From Actinomycetota bacterium (lineage in GTDB: Bacteria; Actinomycetota; AC-67), in contig JBBDRM010000070.1 in NCBI GenBank assembly GCA_040905475.1, positions 1-35,606 on the forward strand: 35,606 bases of DNA. Direction: 5' to 3'. The translations under genes were made by a program, and so were the position numbers. Positions 1-6,756 of this stretch are shown piece by piece. The notes beneath the pieces are model-generated. The model did not search any database. It was not told the origin of the DNA and worked only from the letters and a program-made list of their open reading frames with translations. Position 1 is the stretch's first letter, and each line of letters begins with the position of its first letter.

Positions 1-496
1 GCGCCGGCCGGACAGGCCGACCGCCGCGATCTTGCCTGGGCTTGCGGTCGATCCGATCGAACCGTTCGTGTTCTGGCCTCGCGGATCGATCCGGTCGCGA
101 CTGCCACTCGGGCTTCGCCGAGCGTTCGGGTCTGCGGGCACGCTCGGATCTCGGGGGCCGATCGGGTCGCGACGACCGTTCGGGTCGCGACGACCGTTCG
201 GGTCGACCGGCGCGGTCGGGCCTTGTCTTGCGATCGGGTCGCGCGAACCGTTCTGGTCTGCCGGCGCGTTCGGGCCTCGCGGACCGGCCCGGTCGTGCCG
301 ACCGCTCGGGCCGAGCCCGTTCGGACTTAGCCGCAGTGTCCGGCCTTGCGGCGCGGTCGGATCCGCCCCGGCGGTCGGGCCGGGCGTAACGATCCGGCCG
401 CCCGGCCGATGGGGTGCGTCGCCGGCTCTTCGCTTTCGGATCGGTCGAGCGGCGGGCCGGCGGACGAGGAGGACGCGGGTTACGGTTCGAGTTCAT
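1..496 (-). CDS. Probable RluB/RsuA-type pseudouridine synthase, N-terminal low-complexity part only (partial)
   Basis: An open frame starts at an ATG (496-494) inside the end of scpB and runs without a stop for 165 codons to the window edge. It is almost entirely Arg-, Pro-, Asp- and Glu-rich, with a repeated six-residue unit of the form S/A-x-R-P-E/D-R. No catalytic domain is inside the window. The assignment rests on position: the gene after scpA-scpB in actinobacteria and many other bacteria is usually a 23S rRNA pseudouridine synthase of the RluB/RsuA family, and several of these have long basic, disordered N-terminal tails. The 17-nt overlap with scpB suggests translational coupling. 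The plus-strand frames over this stretch are shadows of the repeat. It could be another protein with a disordered tail. Confidence 0.55.
   Translation of the reverse strand, partial: MNSNRNPRPPRPPARRSTDPKAKSRRRTPSAGRPDRYARPDRRGGSDRAARPDTAAKSERARPERSARPGRSARPERAGRPERFARPDRKTRPDRAGRPERSSRPERSSRPDRPPRSERARRPERSAKPEWQSRPDRSARPEHERFDRIDRKPRQDRGGRPVRPA
55..390 (-). repeat. Imperfect 18-bp repeats encoding an RPER/RPDR hexapeptide
   Basis: The minus-strand frame contains about a dozen degenerate copies of an 18-bp unit encoding x-x-R-P-E/D-R. Two adjacent copies around 163-201 are identical for at least 18 bp. The unit length is a multiple of three and the frame stays open, so this is a coding repeat and not a CRISPR or intergenic repeat. 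Confidence 0.75.
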
Positions 497-1025
497 CGGT
501 GGCCGCGGCCGGTGGAAGCATCAGCGCGATCGGCGGCAACTGGTCGACGGACACGAGCCCGATCCGCTCGAGGAACTGCGGCGTCGTTCCGTAGAAGACG
601 GCTTGCCCCGGGCCCGGATCGCGACCAACCTCGGTAACCAAGCCGCGCTGCTCGAGCGTCCCGACGACCCCTTCGGACTCGACCCCACGGATCGCAGCGA
701 TCTGCATGCGGGTCACCGGTTGTTTGTACGCGACGATCGCGAGCGTCTCGAGCGCGGCTTGGGTCAGCCGCGGCTGTTGCACCGAACGAACGAACCGCTC
801 GACATACGGCGCGGCGTCGGGGTGCGTGTACATCCGCCATCCGCCGGCTACCTCGCGGAGCGCGACCCCGCGCCCCGACGACTCCAGGTCGGCGGCAAGT
901 TCGCGGAGCTCGGAATCGACGACGTCCTTCGACGACTCGGTGATCTGAGCGAGGATCGTTAGCGGCGTCGGCTCCTCTGTCACGAACAGGATCGCCTCGA
1001 GGATCCGGCGGAGCTCGTTGCTCAC
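480..1025 (-). CDS. scpB: Segregation and condensation protein B
   Basis: This 181-residue protein is ScpB, the winged-helix kleisin-associated subunit that works with ScpA and SMC in chromosome condensation and segregation in the cytoplasm. It begins with the typical SNELRRILEAILFVTEEP segment, followed by a second winged-helix region (LTQAALETLAIVAYKQPVTR, then IRGV and a LEQRGLV segment) and a family-typical YGTTPQFLERIGL segment. The length is normal for the family. The start is GTG at 1025, which overlaps the scpA stop in a GTGA junction, so the two genes are translationally coupled. The C-terminal tail is Pro/Ala-rich and overlaps the next gene's start. Confidence 0.96.
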   Translation of the reverse strand: MSNELRRILEAILFVTEEPTPLTILAQITESSKDVVDSELRELAADLESSGRGVALREVAGGWRMYTHPDAAPYVERFVRSVQQPRLTQAALETLAIVAYKQPVTRMQIAAIRGVESEGVVGTLEQRGLVTEVGRDPGPGQAVFYGTTPQFLERIGLVSVDQLPPIALMLPPAAATDELEP

Positions 1026-1885
1026 GGTTGCTCCTCTCTCGCAGCAGGATCGAGCTCGACGACGGTGCCATCGAGATCGATCACATCGTCGAGCCGGATC
1101 TCACCGGGCGCCTCTTCCTCGAACGGCGCTCCCCCGTACTCGTCGACCGGACCGGAGGCCGCTGCTTCGCCGAGCCATCGCACGTCGATCTGGCCGAAGG
1201 TTCCGGCCTGTGACGCGTCGGCCTCTCCCCTCTTGATCAGCTCGAGCACCGCGAGGAACCGGACGATGACGTTCAGCCGGTCCGGGATCCCGCGAGCGAG
1301 CTGACGGAACGTCGCGCTCTTGCGCTTCCGCAGTTCGGCGCGAACGTGCTCGATCGCTTCGGCGACCGAGATGCGGATCGGCGCGATGTGGGAGGTGTCG
1401 ATGTGGATCACGGGCTTGGGTCCCAGCACGCGAGCGGCGATCTCCGCGAAACGTTGCGGAGAGACGCGCGCCATCAGGTCGGGCGCGAGCTTCGCGAACT
1501 CCTCGCCGGCACCTACCGTCCGAGGGAGGTATCCGGCGTTCTCGCCCATCAGATAGGAGATCTTCGCGGAGGCTTCCTTGAACGCTCGATACTCGAGGAG
1601 CCGGGCGATCAACAAGTCGCGGTCGCTTACGTCGATCTCGTCGTCGCCGCGAGGCGGTCCCGGCAGCAGGCGGGAGGCCTTCATCTCGATCAGCGTCGCC
1701 GCGACGATCAGGAACTCGGTGGCCACCTCGAGGTCCAGCTCCTGCATCTGGTTGAGGTGCACGAGGTACTCCTCGGTGATCGCGGCGAGCGACACGTCAT
1801 AGATGTCGAGCTCGCGTTTGGAGATCAGGTGAAGGAGCAGGTCGAAAGGCCCTTCGAAAACCTGGGTTCGAACCTGATAAGGCAT
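1022..1885 (-). CDS. scpA: Segregation and condensation protein A (kleisin)
   Basis: ScpA is the kleisin subunit that bridges SMC heads and binds ScpB. The 287-residue protein opens with the hallmark VFEGPFDLLLHLISKRELDI and continues with LAAITEEYLVHLNQMQELDLEVATEFLIVAATLIEMKAS split over the expected helices. It ends with a winged-helix region around residues 190-240 (SATFRQLARGIPDRLNVIV, then FLAVLELIKRGEA). An acidic tail of about 45 residues follows. It starts at ATG 1885 with no Shine-Dalgarno, but a TACACT -10 box lies 8 nt upstream, so it is probably transcribed from its own promoter as a leaderless mRNA. It overlaps scpB by 4 nt. Confidence 0.96.
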   Translation of the reverse strand: MPYQVRTQVFEGPFDLLLHLISKRELDIYDVSLAAITEEYLVHLNQMQELDLEVATEFLIVAATLIEMKASRLLPGPPRGDDEIDVSDRDLLIARLLEYRAFKEASAKISYLMGENAGYLPRTVGAGEEFAKLAPDLMARVSPQRFAEIAARVLGPKPVIHIDTSHIAPIRISVAEAIEHVRAELRKRKSATFRQLARGIPDRLNVIVRFLAVLELIKRGEADASQAGTFGQIDVRWLGEAAASGPVDEYGGAPFEEEAPGEIRLDDVIDLDGTVVELDPAAREEQP

Positions 1886-1893
1886 CGCCGGCC

Positions 1894-1899
1894 AGTGTA
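1894..1899 (-). promoter_or_regulatory. -10 box of a leaderless scpA promoter
   Basis: On the minus strand TACACT ends 8 nt before the scpA ATG. This places transcription start at or next to the A of the start codon. No Shine-Dalgarno sequence is present. No clear -35 box is visible. Confidence 0.55.
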
Positions 1900-1942
1900 G
1901 CGGCGGTGCCGGGACCGGCCAACGAGGCCGGGGAAGGAGGCT

Positions 1943-2614
1943 CTAGAAGGGTGGTCCGAGGATCGGACCGTAGATGGCACGGCCCATGTTGTCGAGAACC
2001 CCCTGGAAGAACAGGAAAAAGGCGATGAGGATGAAGATCAGATACTGGCCGAACTCCTCCATCTTCATCGCTGCCTGCGGCGACAGGAAGCGCGCAAGGA
2101 TCTTCGATCCGTCGAGGGGAGGGATCGGCAGGATGTTGATGATGAACAGGAACGAATTCACGATCGTGATCAGAAGAAGCGCCCGTCTCCAGTCCCCGAG
2201 GTCGGGGCTCGTTGAAATGAGCTTGTCGTCGAACGCGGGGGTGGCCGCGCGAAACGCGAGCCCTGCAGCGATCGCGACCGCAAGGTTGAAGACGGGGCCG
2301 GCCAAAGCGACCAAGAGTGCGTCACGCCGTGGATTCCGCAGCCTGCTCGGGTTGATGGTGACCGGCTTCGCGTAGCCGAAGAAGAATCCGAAGGTCGACT
2401 TGAAGAGGATGGAGATCAAGAAGACTCCCGGCATGATGACCGTCCCGAATGGGTCGGCGTGGGCCTTAGGGTTGAGGGTGAGTCGGCCCATGAATCGAGG
2501 GGTCTGATCTCCAAGAGAAACAGCGGCGCGTGCGTGGGCGAACTCGTGCCCGATCATGCCGAAGAGCAAGCCGATCCCAGCTCCGAGGAACCCATAGAGA
2601 TCGATCCTGCTCAT
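1943..2614 (-). CDS. Site-2 protease family protein (M50 zinc metalloprotease)
   Basis: This 223-residue integral membrane protein has the zinc-binding HEFAH motif (HExxH, residues about 23-27) in the first hydrophobic segment. A second family motif, NILPIPPLDGSKIL, around residues 160-173 supplies the third zinc ligand Asp. There are about five to six hydrophobic segments. It matches the compact site-2 protease subfamily without a PDZ domain, which cleaves membrane-embedded substrates. This small type commonly neighbours scpAB in Gram-positive bacteria. The substrate is unknown. It lies between the parA-linked small gene and scpA. An inverted repeat sits just upstream of the start. Confidence 0.9.
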   Translation of the reverse strand: MSRIDLYGFLGAGIGLLFGMIGHEFAHARAAVSLGDQTPRFMGRLTLNPKAHADPFGTVIMPGVFLISILFKSTFGFFFGYAKPVTINPSRLRNPRRDALLVALAGPVFNLAVAIAAGLAFRAATPAFDDKLISTSPDLGDWRRALLLITIVNSFLFIINILPIPPLDGSKILARFLSPQAAMKMEEFGQYLIFILIAFFLFFQGVLDNMGRAIYGPILGPPF

Positions 2615-2627
2615 AGACCTGGAAGCC

Positions 2628-2651
2628 TCACCCTGTCACAAGATAGGGTGA
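2628..2651. promoter_or_regulatory. 7-bp inverted repeat upstream of the site-2 protease
   Basis: TCACCCT (2628-2634) and AGGGTGA (2645-2651) form a perfect inverted repeat with a 10-nt spacer, ending 13 bp before the protease start codon at 2614. It could be an operator or a short hairpin in the leader. No T-tract follows on either strand, so a terminator is unlikely. Confidence 0.4.
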
Positions 2652-2680
2652 AACTTGACCTCGAGGATCGGTCGAGGGTT

Positions 2681-3091
2681 TCAGCGCCGTCGTCCGAGCC
2701 GCTCGACGAGGATGGCCGCGGGGCCGTTCGCATCGAGATCGGCCAGGACGTAGGAGAGCGCCTCGCGGACGATCCGGCCTCGGTCGGCCGAGATACCGTG
2801 CTCCTTCATCGACAGGCGCGCGCGCTCGAGCGACAGCAGCTCGTCACGGGTGCAGTAGAACGTCACCTTCTCCTCGTGCCGCTGTCTCCCGCTCCCCGTT
2901 TTGGGGACGTGTGCCTTCGTCTCCTTGTCGATATATCTCTGAGGCGCTCTGTCCACTCTCGGCTGTTCCTGCTGCTCCTGGCTCGGCGACGAGGGACGGA
3001 TCGGCGTCGGTTCCGTCGCTTCCTTCACCGATGTCGTCCGGAACAACTCGTCCGCTCCCGGCAAGCTCGCTCGCTTCGTGGACAATCCCAA
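2681..3091 (-). CDS. Small parA-linked protein with a conserved C-terminal, possibly DNA-binding, domain
   Basis: This 136-residue frame ends with a compact domain from about residue 70: EKVTFYCTRDELLSLERARL, a short charged stretch, then DRGRIVREALSYVLADLDANG. I recall similar short proteins next to parA in other actinobacteria. The beta-strand plus two-helix pattern resembles ribbon-helix-helix DNA-binding proteins, but that is inference. The first 70 residues are Pro/Gln/Ser-rich. The start is unclear: TTG at 3091 or 3085, the latter about 9 nt after an AAGGAGG sequence. The frame overlaps the last 248 nt of parA. Third-position GC is high in this frame and low in the parA frame across the overlap, so this is the coding frame below about 3,080. 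Confidence 0.7.
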   Translation of the reverse strand: MGLSTKRASLPGADELFRTTSVKEATEPTPIRPSSPSQEQQEQPRVDRAPQRYIDKETKAHVPKTGSGRQRHEEKVTFYCTRDELLSLERARLSMKEHGISADRGRIVREALSYVLADLDANGPAAILVERLGRRR

Positions 3092-3842
3092 GCACCTCCT
3101 TGGCCAATGCGCGGTAGTCGGAGGCGCCGGATGAGGCCCCCGCGTAGGTGAGGATCGACTCGCCGGCGACAGGAGCCTCGGCGAAACGGATCGTCCTCCG
3201 GATCACGGTCTTGTACAGATACGGCCCGAACGCATCCTTCACCCGTTCGAGAACTTCGCGTCCGTGGAGGGTCCGTCCATCGAACATCGTGGGTATGATT
3301 CCCTCGAGTCTCAAGTCAGGGTTCAGCCTGTCGCGGACTTTCTCGACGGTATCCATGAGCAAAGCCATTCCGCGGAGCGCGAAGTACTCGCACTCGAGCG
3401 GGATCACGACGCCATCCGAAGCCGTCAGCGCGTTCACCGTTAGCAGGCCCAGCGACGGGGGGCAATCAATCAATATGTAGTCATATCCACTTCTCAACTG
3501 GGTCAGCGCCCGTTTCAGCGCTTGCTCTCGGGCAACCTCGCTGACGAGCGTGATCTCGGCTGCGGAGAGATCGATATTCGACGGCAGGATCTCTAGTCCG
3601 GGAACCTCCGTCTTGATCACGGCCGAATGAGGGTCGACCTCACGCTCCAGCAGCAGGTTGTAGACCGTGAGCTCGAGCGACATCGGGTTGATCCCCAAGC
3701 CGACCGACAGCGCGCCTTGGGGGTCGAAATCCACGAGGAGCACATGCTTGCCGAGCTCCGCCATCGAAGCGCCGAGATTGATGGTGGTCGTGGTCTTTCC
3801 AACCCCGCCTTTCTGGTTGGCGAGGCTCAGGATGCGGGCCAC
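2844..3842 (-). CDS. parA: ParA family chromosome-partitioning ATPase
   Basis: This is a ParA/Soj/MinD-superfamily ATPase. It starts VARILSLANQ followed by the deviant Walker A motif KGGVGKTTTTINL, then LLVDFDPQG and the Walker B-like DYILIDCPPSLG. The core ends near residue 250 (DYRALAKEVLGIVHEA). GTG at 3842 is chosen because homologues begin MARI and a G-rich Shine-Dalgarno-like stretch precedes it; an in-frame TTG lies at 3869. After about position 3,080 the frame continues for some 80 residues that look non-coding by third-position GC, while the next gene's frame looks coding. The apparent C-terminal tail may therefore be an artefact of a frameshift or an unusually long overlap. As in M. 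tuberculosis it lies upstream of scpAB. Confidence 0.9.
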   Translation of the reverse strand: MARILSLANQKGGVGKTTTTINLGASMAELGKHVLLVDFDPQGALSVGLGINPMSLELTVYNLLLEREVDPHSAVIKTEVPGLEILPSNIDLSAAEITLVSEVAREQALKRALTQLRSGYDYILIDCPPSLGLLTVNALTASDGVVIPLECEYFALRGMALLMDTVEKVRDRLNPDLRLEGIIPTMFDGRTLHGREVLERVKDAFGPYLYKTVIRRTIRFAEAPVAGESILTYAGASSGASDYRALAKEVLGIVHEASELAGSGRVVPDDIGEGSDGTDADPSLVAEPGAAGTAESGQSASEIYRQGDEGTRPQNGERETAARGEGDVLLHP

Positions 3843-3865
3843 CAGGCTCCCCCCTCGATTTGTCG

Positions 3866-3895
3866 ACAAGACGACCTAACGACGAGTCGTCTTGT
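3866..3895. promoter_or_regulatory. 10-bp inverted repeat upstream of parA
   Basis: ACAAGACGAC (3866-3875) and GTCGTCTTGT (3886-3895) are perfect inverted complements around a 10-nt spacer. The element ends 23 bp before the preferred parA start at 3842. Its size and symmetry suit an operator or a leader hairpin. It does not match the usual parS palindrome. Confidence 0.5.
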
Positions 3896-3949
3896 GGGCG
3901 GCGACGTTACATCAAGGCCTGCGGCGAGTTCAAGTCCAGGTCGATCCGC

Positions 3950-3955
3950 TATCGT
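3950..3955 (+). promoter_or_regulatory. -10 box of a leaderless promoter for the 3963 gene
   Basis: TATCGT is followed by exactly 7 nt and then ATG at 3963. This is the same TAnnnT-N7/8-start arrangement seen at several other genes in the window. It is the main support for choosing 3963 as the start. Confidence 0.45.
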
Positions 3956-3962
3956 GAGCAGG

Positions 3963-4631
3963 ATGGATGCGATGAACGAGGCTGGTTCGCCGGATACGGT
4001 CGAAACCCCCGAAACGCGAGACGTTGAGCCCTCGCCGCCGGAAAAGCGGGGCGGTACCGTGAAACGCATGTCGCCTCTGAGGGCCGGGTTGATCTCGTCC
4101 GCGATCGGTCTGGTGATCGCCGCCGGCGTATTCGCCGGCTTCGGGCTGCCGGGGACGCTGGGAACGACTCACTCGGACAGTCGGTACGGGATGACCGCCG
4201 CGATCGACGAGGAGATCCACGTCGGGCTCGGGCCGTTCCACCCGAGTGGCCCAAGGGAGATCAGAATCATCGCCGTCAGCCTCGATGAGCCCTCGCCGGC
4301 GATCCAGCTGGACTCCATCCGGATAACGCGGTTCAACGATGCCGCTCCGGTCGTGCTCGGCTCCGACAAGGGCCCCCGGGAAGACATCGCGGCGCTCCCC
4401 GAAGCGTTGGGCGTGGTGCTCGAGTCCGGCGAGGACGGCGGCTTCTGGGTGTCGTTCCATGTCACCGCGACGGGGGTACACACCTTCTCCGGTGTACGGG
4501 TGACGTACCGGTCGGGGTGGCTCACTCGAACGGTCGTGGTGGGGCCGAACACTCAGGTCCGAGTAGGAGAGACTCGCGGTCCCCGAAGCGACCGCGGTAC
4601 GCGGCCGGGGGCCACGCCCTCCCGGGGCTGA
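3963..4631 (+). CDS. Membrane-anchored hypothetical protein
   Basis: I do not recognise this 222-residue protein. The first 38 residues are acidic and Pro-rich and predicted cytoplasmic. Residues about 40-62 form one hydrophobic segment (AGLISSAIGLVIAAGVFAGF). The remaining 155 residues lie outside the membrane and look like a beta-rich domain, with segments such as REIRIIAVSLDEPSPAIQLD and VSFHVTATGVHTFSGVRVTY. An Arg/Gly/Pro tail ends the protein. The start at 3963 is favoured by a -10 box 7 nt upstream; ATG 3972 is an alternative. It stands alone, between the divergent parA gene and a convergent secreted-protein gene. It may be a single-pass surface protein. Confidence 0.75.
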   Translation: MDAMNEAGSPDTVETPETRDVEPSPPEKRGGTVKRMSPLRAGLISSAIGLVIAAGVFAGFGLPGTLGTTHSDSRYGMTAAIDEEIHVGLGPFHPSGPREIRIIAVSLDEPSPAIQLDSIRITRFNDAAPVVLGSDKGPREDIAALPEALGVVLESGEDGGFWVSFHVTATGVHTFSGVRVTYRSGWLTRTVVVGPNTQVRVGETRGPRSDRGTRPGATPSRG

Positions 4632-4653
4632 GGTCTCCCCAGATCGCGCGGAC

Positions 4654-5256
4654 CTAGAGGTTCTTGAGGTCACCGGGCGTGTACACGCCCACGTAACTGG
4701 TCGAGACCCCGGGGCGGTCCGTCGCAGAAGACGTCGCACGGCGCGTTGTAGAGTTCCTGAACGGTCGCGACGAGCAGGGTGCGCGTGCCGGATAGCCCTG
4801 AGCCGGTGTTGAAGGAACAGGTGAGCCGAGCCACGCCCGCGAGCAGGATCGCGCCTTCGCACGTCCCACCGATGGCAGGTCCGAAAGCCGGGATGGGGAC
4901 GATCGTGCAGAGAAAATCGAGACAGAAGTCGACGCTGACGCTGTACCCCCGGCGGAACACGGGTGCCGAGTCGATGCGCAGCCGACAAACCGCTGAGCCC
5001 TCCGGACAGACGTTGTGGGCTACGAAATCCATTCCGAAGGTGCCTTGGTAGGAACCGCCGTCCAGGGAGAGCCCACCCCGAACGAGAAACTTCCGACGAC
5101 CGTGTCCTCGCCGTTGCCGCAATACACGTTCTGGCATAGCCAGATATGGGGTGCCCCGGCCGTGGGAACCGGAAGGTCCTTCTTCGCAGGTGACGCCACT
5201 CCCGGGATGGCGAAAAGAGCCCCGAGAACCAAGAACACCGCAACCCGCCGGATCAT
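4654..5256 (-). pseudogene. Secreted hypothetical protein interrupted by two compensating frameshifts
   Basis: ATG 5256 follows AAGGGGG at good spacing and opens a protein with a clear signal peptide (MIRRVAVFLVLGALFAIPGV, then ASPA). The first frame stops at 5020, but its sense moves to the next frame near 5075-5085 at a GGGGTGGG run, continuing as LSLDGGSYQGTFGMDFVAHN and a Cys-rich body. Near 4715-4720, at a CCCCGGGG run, coding sense returns to the original frame and ends GVYTPGDLKNL at 4654. Third-position GC supports each switch. One base appears missing at the first site and one extra at the second. The mature protein would be about 170 residues with at least eight cysteines. Function is unknown. 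It may be a decaying gene or an assembly error. Confidence 0.7.
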
Positions 5257-5318
5257 GCGGACCACCCCCTTGAATCGCAGGATTTGCCAGCTTCGGACTG
5301 CGTAGGGCGGAATGGAAA

Positions 5319-5343
5319 AGGGCCGGCCCGAAGGGCCGGCCCT
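5319..5343 (-). terminator. Intrinsic terminator after the DksA-type gene
   Basis: An 11-bp perfect stem (5319-5329 with 5333-5343) with a 3-nt loop is followed on the minus strand by TTTTCC. It lies 19 nt beyond the stop of the DksA-type gene and would end the long minus-strand pyrG-ald-xerD-dksA transcript. Confidence 0.85.
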
Positions 5344-5361
5344 CGTCGGGCGAGCGGCGGC

Positions 5362-5718
5362 CTAGTTGCCTTCCTTCTGCTTGCACTTCATGCACAGCCG
5401 GGCGTACGGGATCGCCTCGAGCCGCTCCGCGCCGACCGGTTCCCCGCACTGCTCGCAGATCCCGAACGTGCCCTTCTCGATCTTGGACAGCGCCAGGTCG
5501 ACGTCGTGCAGGTTCTCTCGGAGACGCTCGATGACCGCCAGGACTTTGTTGCGTTCGGCCGTGGACTGGGCGCTGTCGGCGAAGCCGAAGTCCAAGTTAA
5601 GCCCGTCGACCGTGTTCTCCTGATCGGGGTCGGCTCCCATATCCGCGAGCTGCTTGCGGAGATGCTCCTTCTGCTCTTCGAGAAGCTCTTTATGACGCGT
5701 CAGTTCGGCTGCTTCCAT
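5362..5718 (-). CDS. TraR/DksA-type C4 zinc-finger protein
   Basis: This 118-residue cytoplasmic protein has a charged helical N-terminal half (residues 1-80, predicted coiled coil) and a C-terminal C4 zinc finger, CEQC and CMKC separated by 17 residues, in the pattern of the TraR/DksA family. Family members bind RNA polymerase through its secondary channel and modulate initiation, but the usual acidic coiled-coil tip is not obvious here. ATG 5718 is chosen because GGGAGGG lies at correct spacing. It is 14 nt downstream of xerD, so the two are co-transcribed, and a strong terminator follows. Confidence 0.88.
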   Translation of the reverse strand: MEAAELTRHKELLEEQKEHLRKQLADMGADPDQENTVDGLNLDFGFADSAQSTAERNKVLAVIERLRENLHDVDLALSKIEKGTFGICEQCGEPVGAERLEAIPYARLCMKCKQKEGN

Positions 5719-5732
5719 GCTGCTGCCCTCCC

Positions 5733-6722
5733 CTATCCCTTCCGCGCCCGGGCACGCTTGGCTCGCGGATGCGCGGAATCGTAGACCTCCCGGAGTCGCT
5801 CGCGACTCACGAGCGTGTATACCTGCGTGGTCGAGACGCTCGCGTGGCCGAGCAGTTCCTGAACCACGCGGATGTCGGCTCCGCCGTCGAGCAGATGGGT
5901 GGCGAACGAGTGGCGGAGCGTGTGCGGAGAGATCCGTCGCCGGAGCTCTGCCGCCGCGGCGTGCTTCTTGAGAAGCTTCCAGCACCCCTGCCGGGTAAGG
6001 CGGGTGCCTCGCGCGTTGAGGAAAACGGCCGCGCCGGACGCAGTCTTGGCGAGGCCGGGACGCGCCTGTGTCAGATAGCGCTTGAGTGAATCCACCGCTG
6101 CGCGGCCGAGCGGCACGATCCGCTCCTTCGATCCCTTCCCGATGCAGCGTACGGAACGCTCCTCGAGGTCGAGATCGTCGACGTCGAGCGCGGTCAGCTC
6201 CGATATGCGAAGGCCGGCCGCGTACAGCAACTCCAAGATCGCTTGATCCCGCGACGCGATGGCGCCGTCGGCCGGGACCGCCGCGAGCAGCCGCTCGACA
6301 TCCTCGACCGGGAGGGCTCGGGGCAGCGAGCGAGGCACCCGTGGCGAGCCCACCGGCTCGGCGGGATCGGCTCGCGAAACGCCTTCACGGACGAGGAACT
6401 TGTGGAACCCGCGCACCGCAGCGAGCACCCGCGCGACCGTCGCGCTCGAGTAGCGCTTCCCCGGGGAGTACTCGCGTTCACGCAGCATCGCGAGGAAATC
6501 GGTGATGTCCTGCTCCCCTACCTTGGTCGGGTCGGTGATCCGGCGTTCGGCGAGATACGCGAGGTACAGGCGCAAGTCGCGCCGGTACGCCACCTGCGTG
6601 TTCGGCGCGACGCCGCGCTCCACCGCCAGGTGATCGAGGAACCGATCGGCGTGCTTAACCAGCCGCGGGTCGAGCTGCGACCGGGAAGGCTGAACGTTTT
6701 CCGCGATAGTCATCGCATCCAT
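5733..6722 (-). CDS. xerD: Tyrosine recombinase XerD
   Basis: This tyrosine site-specific recombinase resolves chromosome dimers at dif. The N-terminal SAM-like core-binding domain covers residues about 15-105 (FLDHLAVERGVAPNTQVAYR). The catalytic domain has all the expected residues: Arg in GLRISELTALDVDDLD, Lys in GKGSKERIVPLG, His-x-x-Arg in SPHTLRHSFATHLLDGGADI, His in LLGHASVSTTQVY, and the nucleophilic Tyr in the same segment or the following RLREVYDSAHPRA. By family alignment the nucleophile is the Tyr of TTQVYT. Length is about 329 residues from ATG 6722; ATG 6713 is a close alternative. It lies between ald and dksA. In M. tuberculosis xerD also sits just after the pyrG region. Confidence 0.95.
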   Translation of the reverse strand: MDAMTIAENVQPSRSQLDPRLVKHADRFLDHLAVERGVAPNTQVAYRRDLRLYLAYLAERRITDPTKVGEQDITDFLAMLREREYSPGKRYSSATVARVLAAVRGFHKFLVREGVSRADPAEPVGSPRVPRSLPRALPVEDVERLLAAVPADGAIASRDQAILELLYAAGLRISELTALDVDDLDLEERSVRCIGKGSKERIVPLGRAAVDSLKRYLTQARPGLAKTASGAAVFLNARGTRLTRQGCWKLLKKHAAAAELRRRISPHTLRHSFATHLLDGGADIRVVQELLGHASVSTTQVYTLVSRERLREVYDSAHPRAKRARARKG

Positions 6723-6756
6723 CTTCGGGGTTGGGAGCGACCGGATCGGGGTCGCG

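Noticed and set aside
100-390. CRISPR-like repeat array
   Set aside because: Repeats are contiguous, degenerate, a multiple of three in length and lie in an open frame. There are no unique spacers.
32-637. Plus-strand open frames rich in Gly, Arg and Ser over the first 600 bases
   Set aside because: They are shadows of the minus-strand RPER repeat gene and of scpB. The repeat keeps several frames open, and only the minus frame has the gene-order context.
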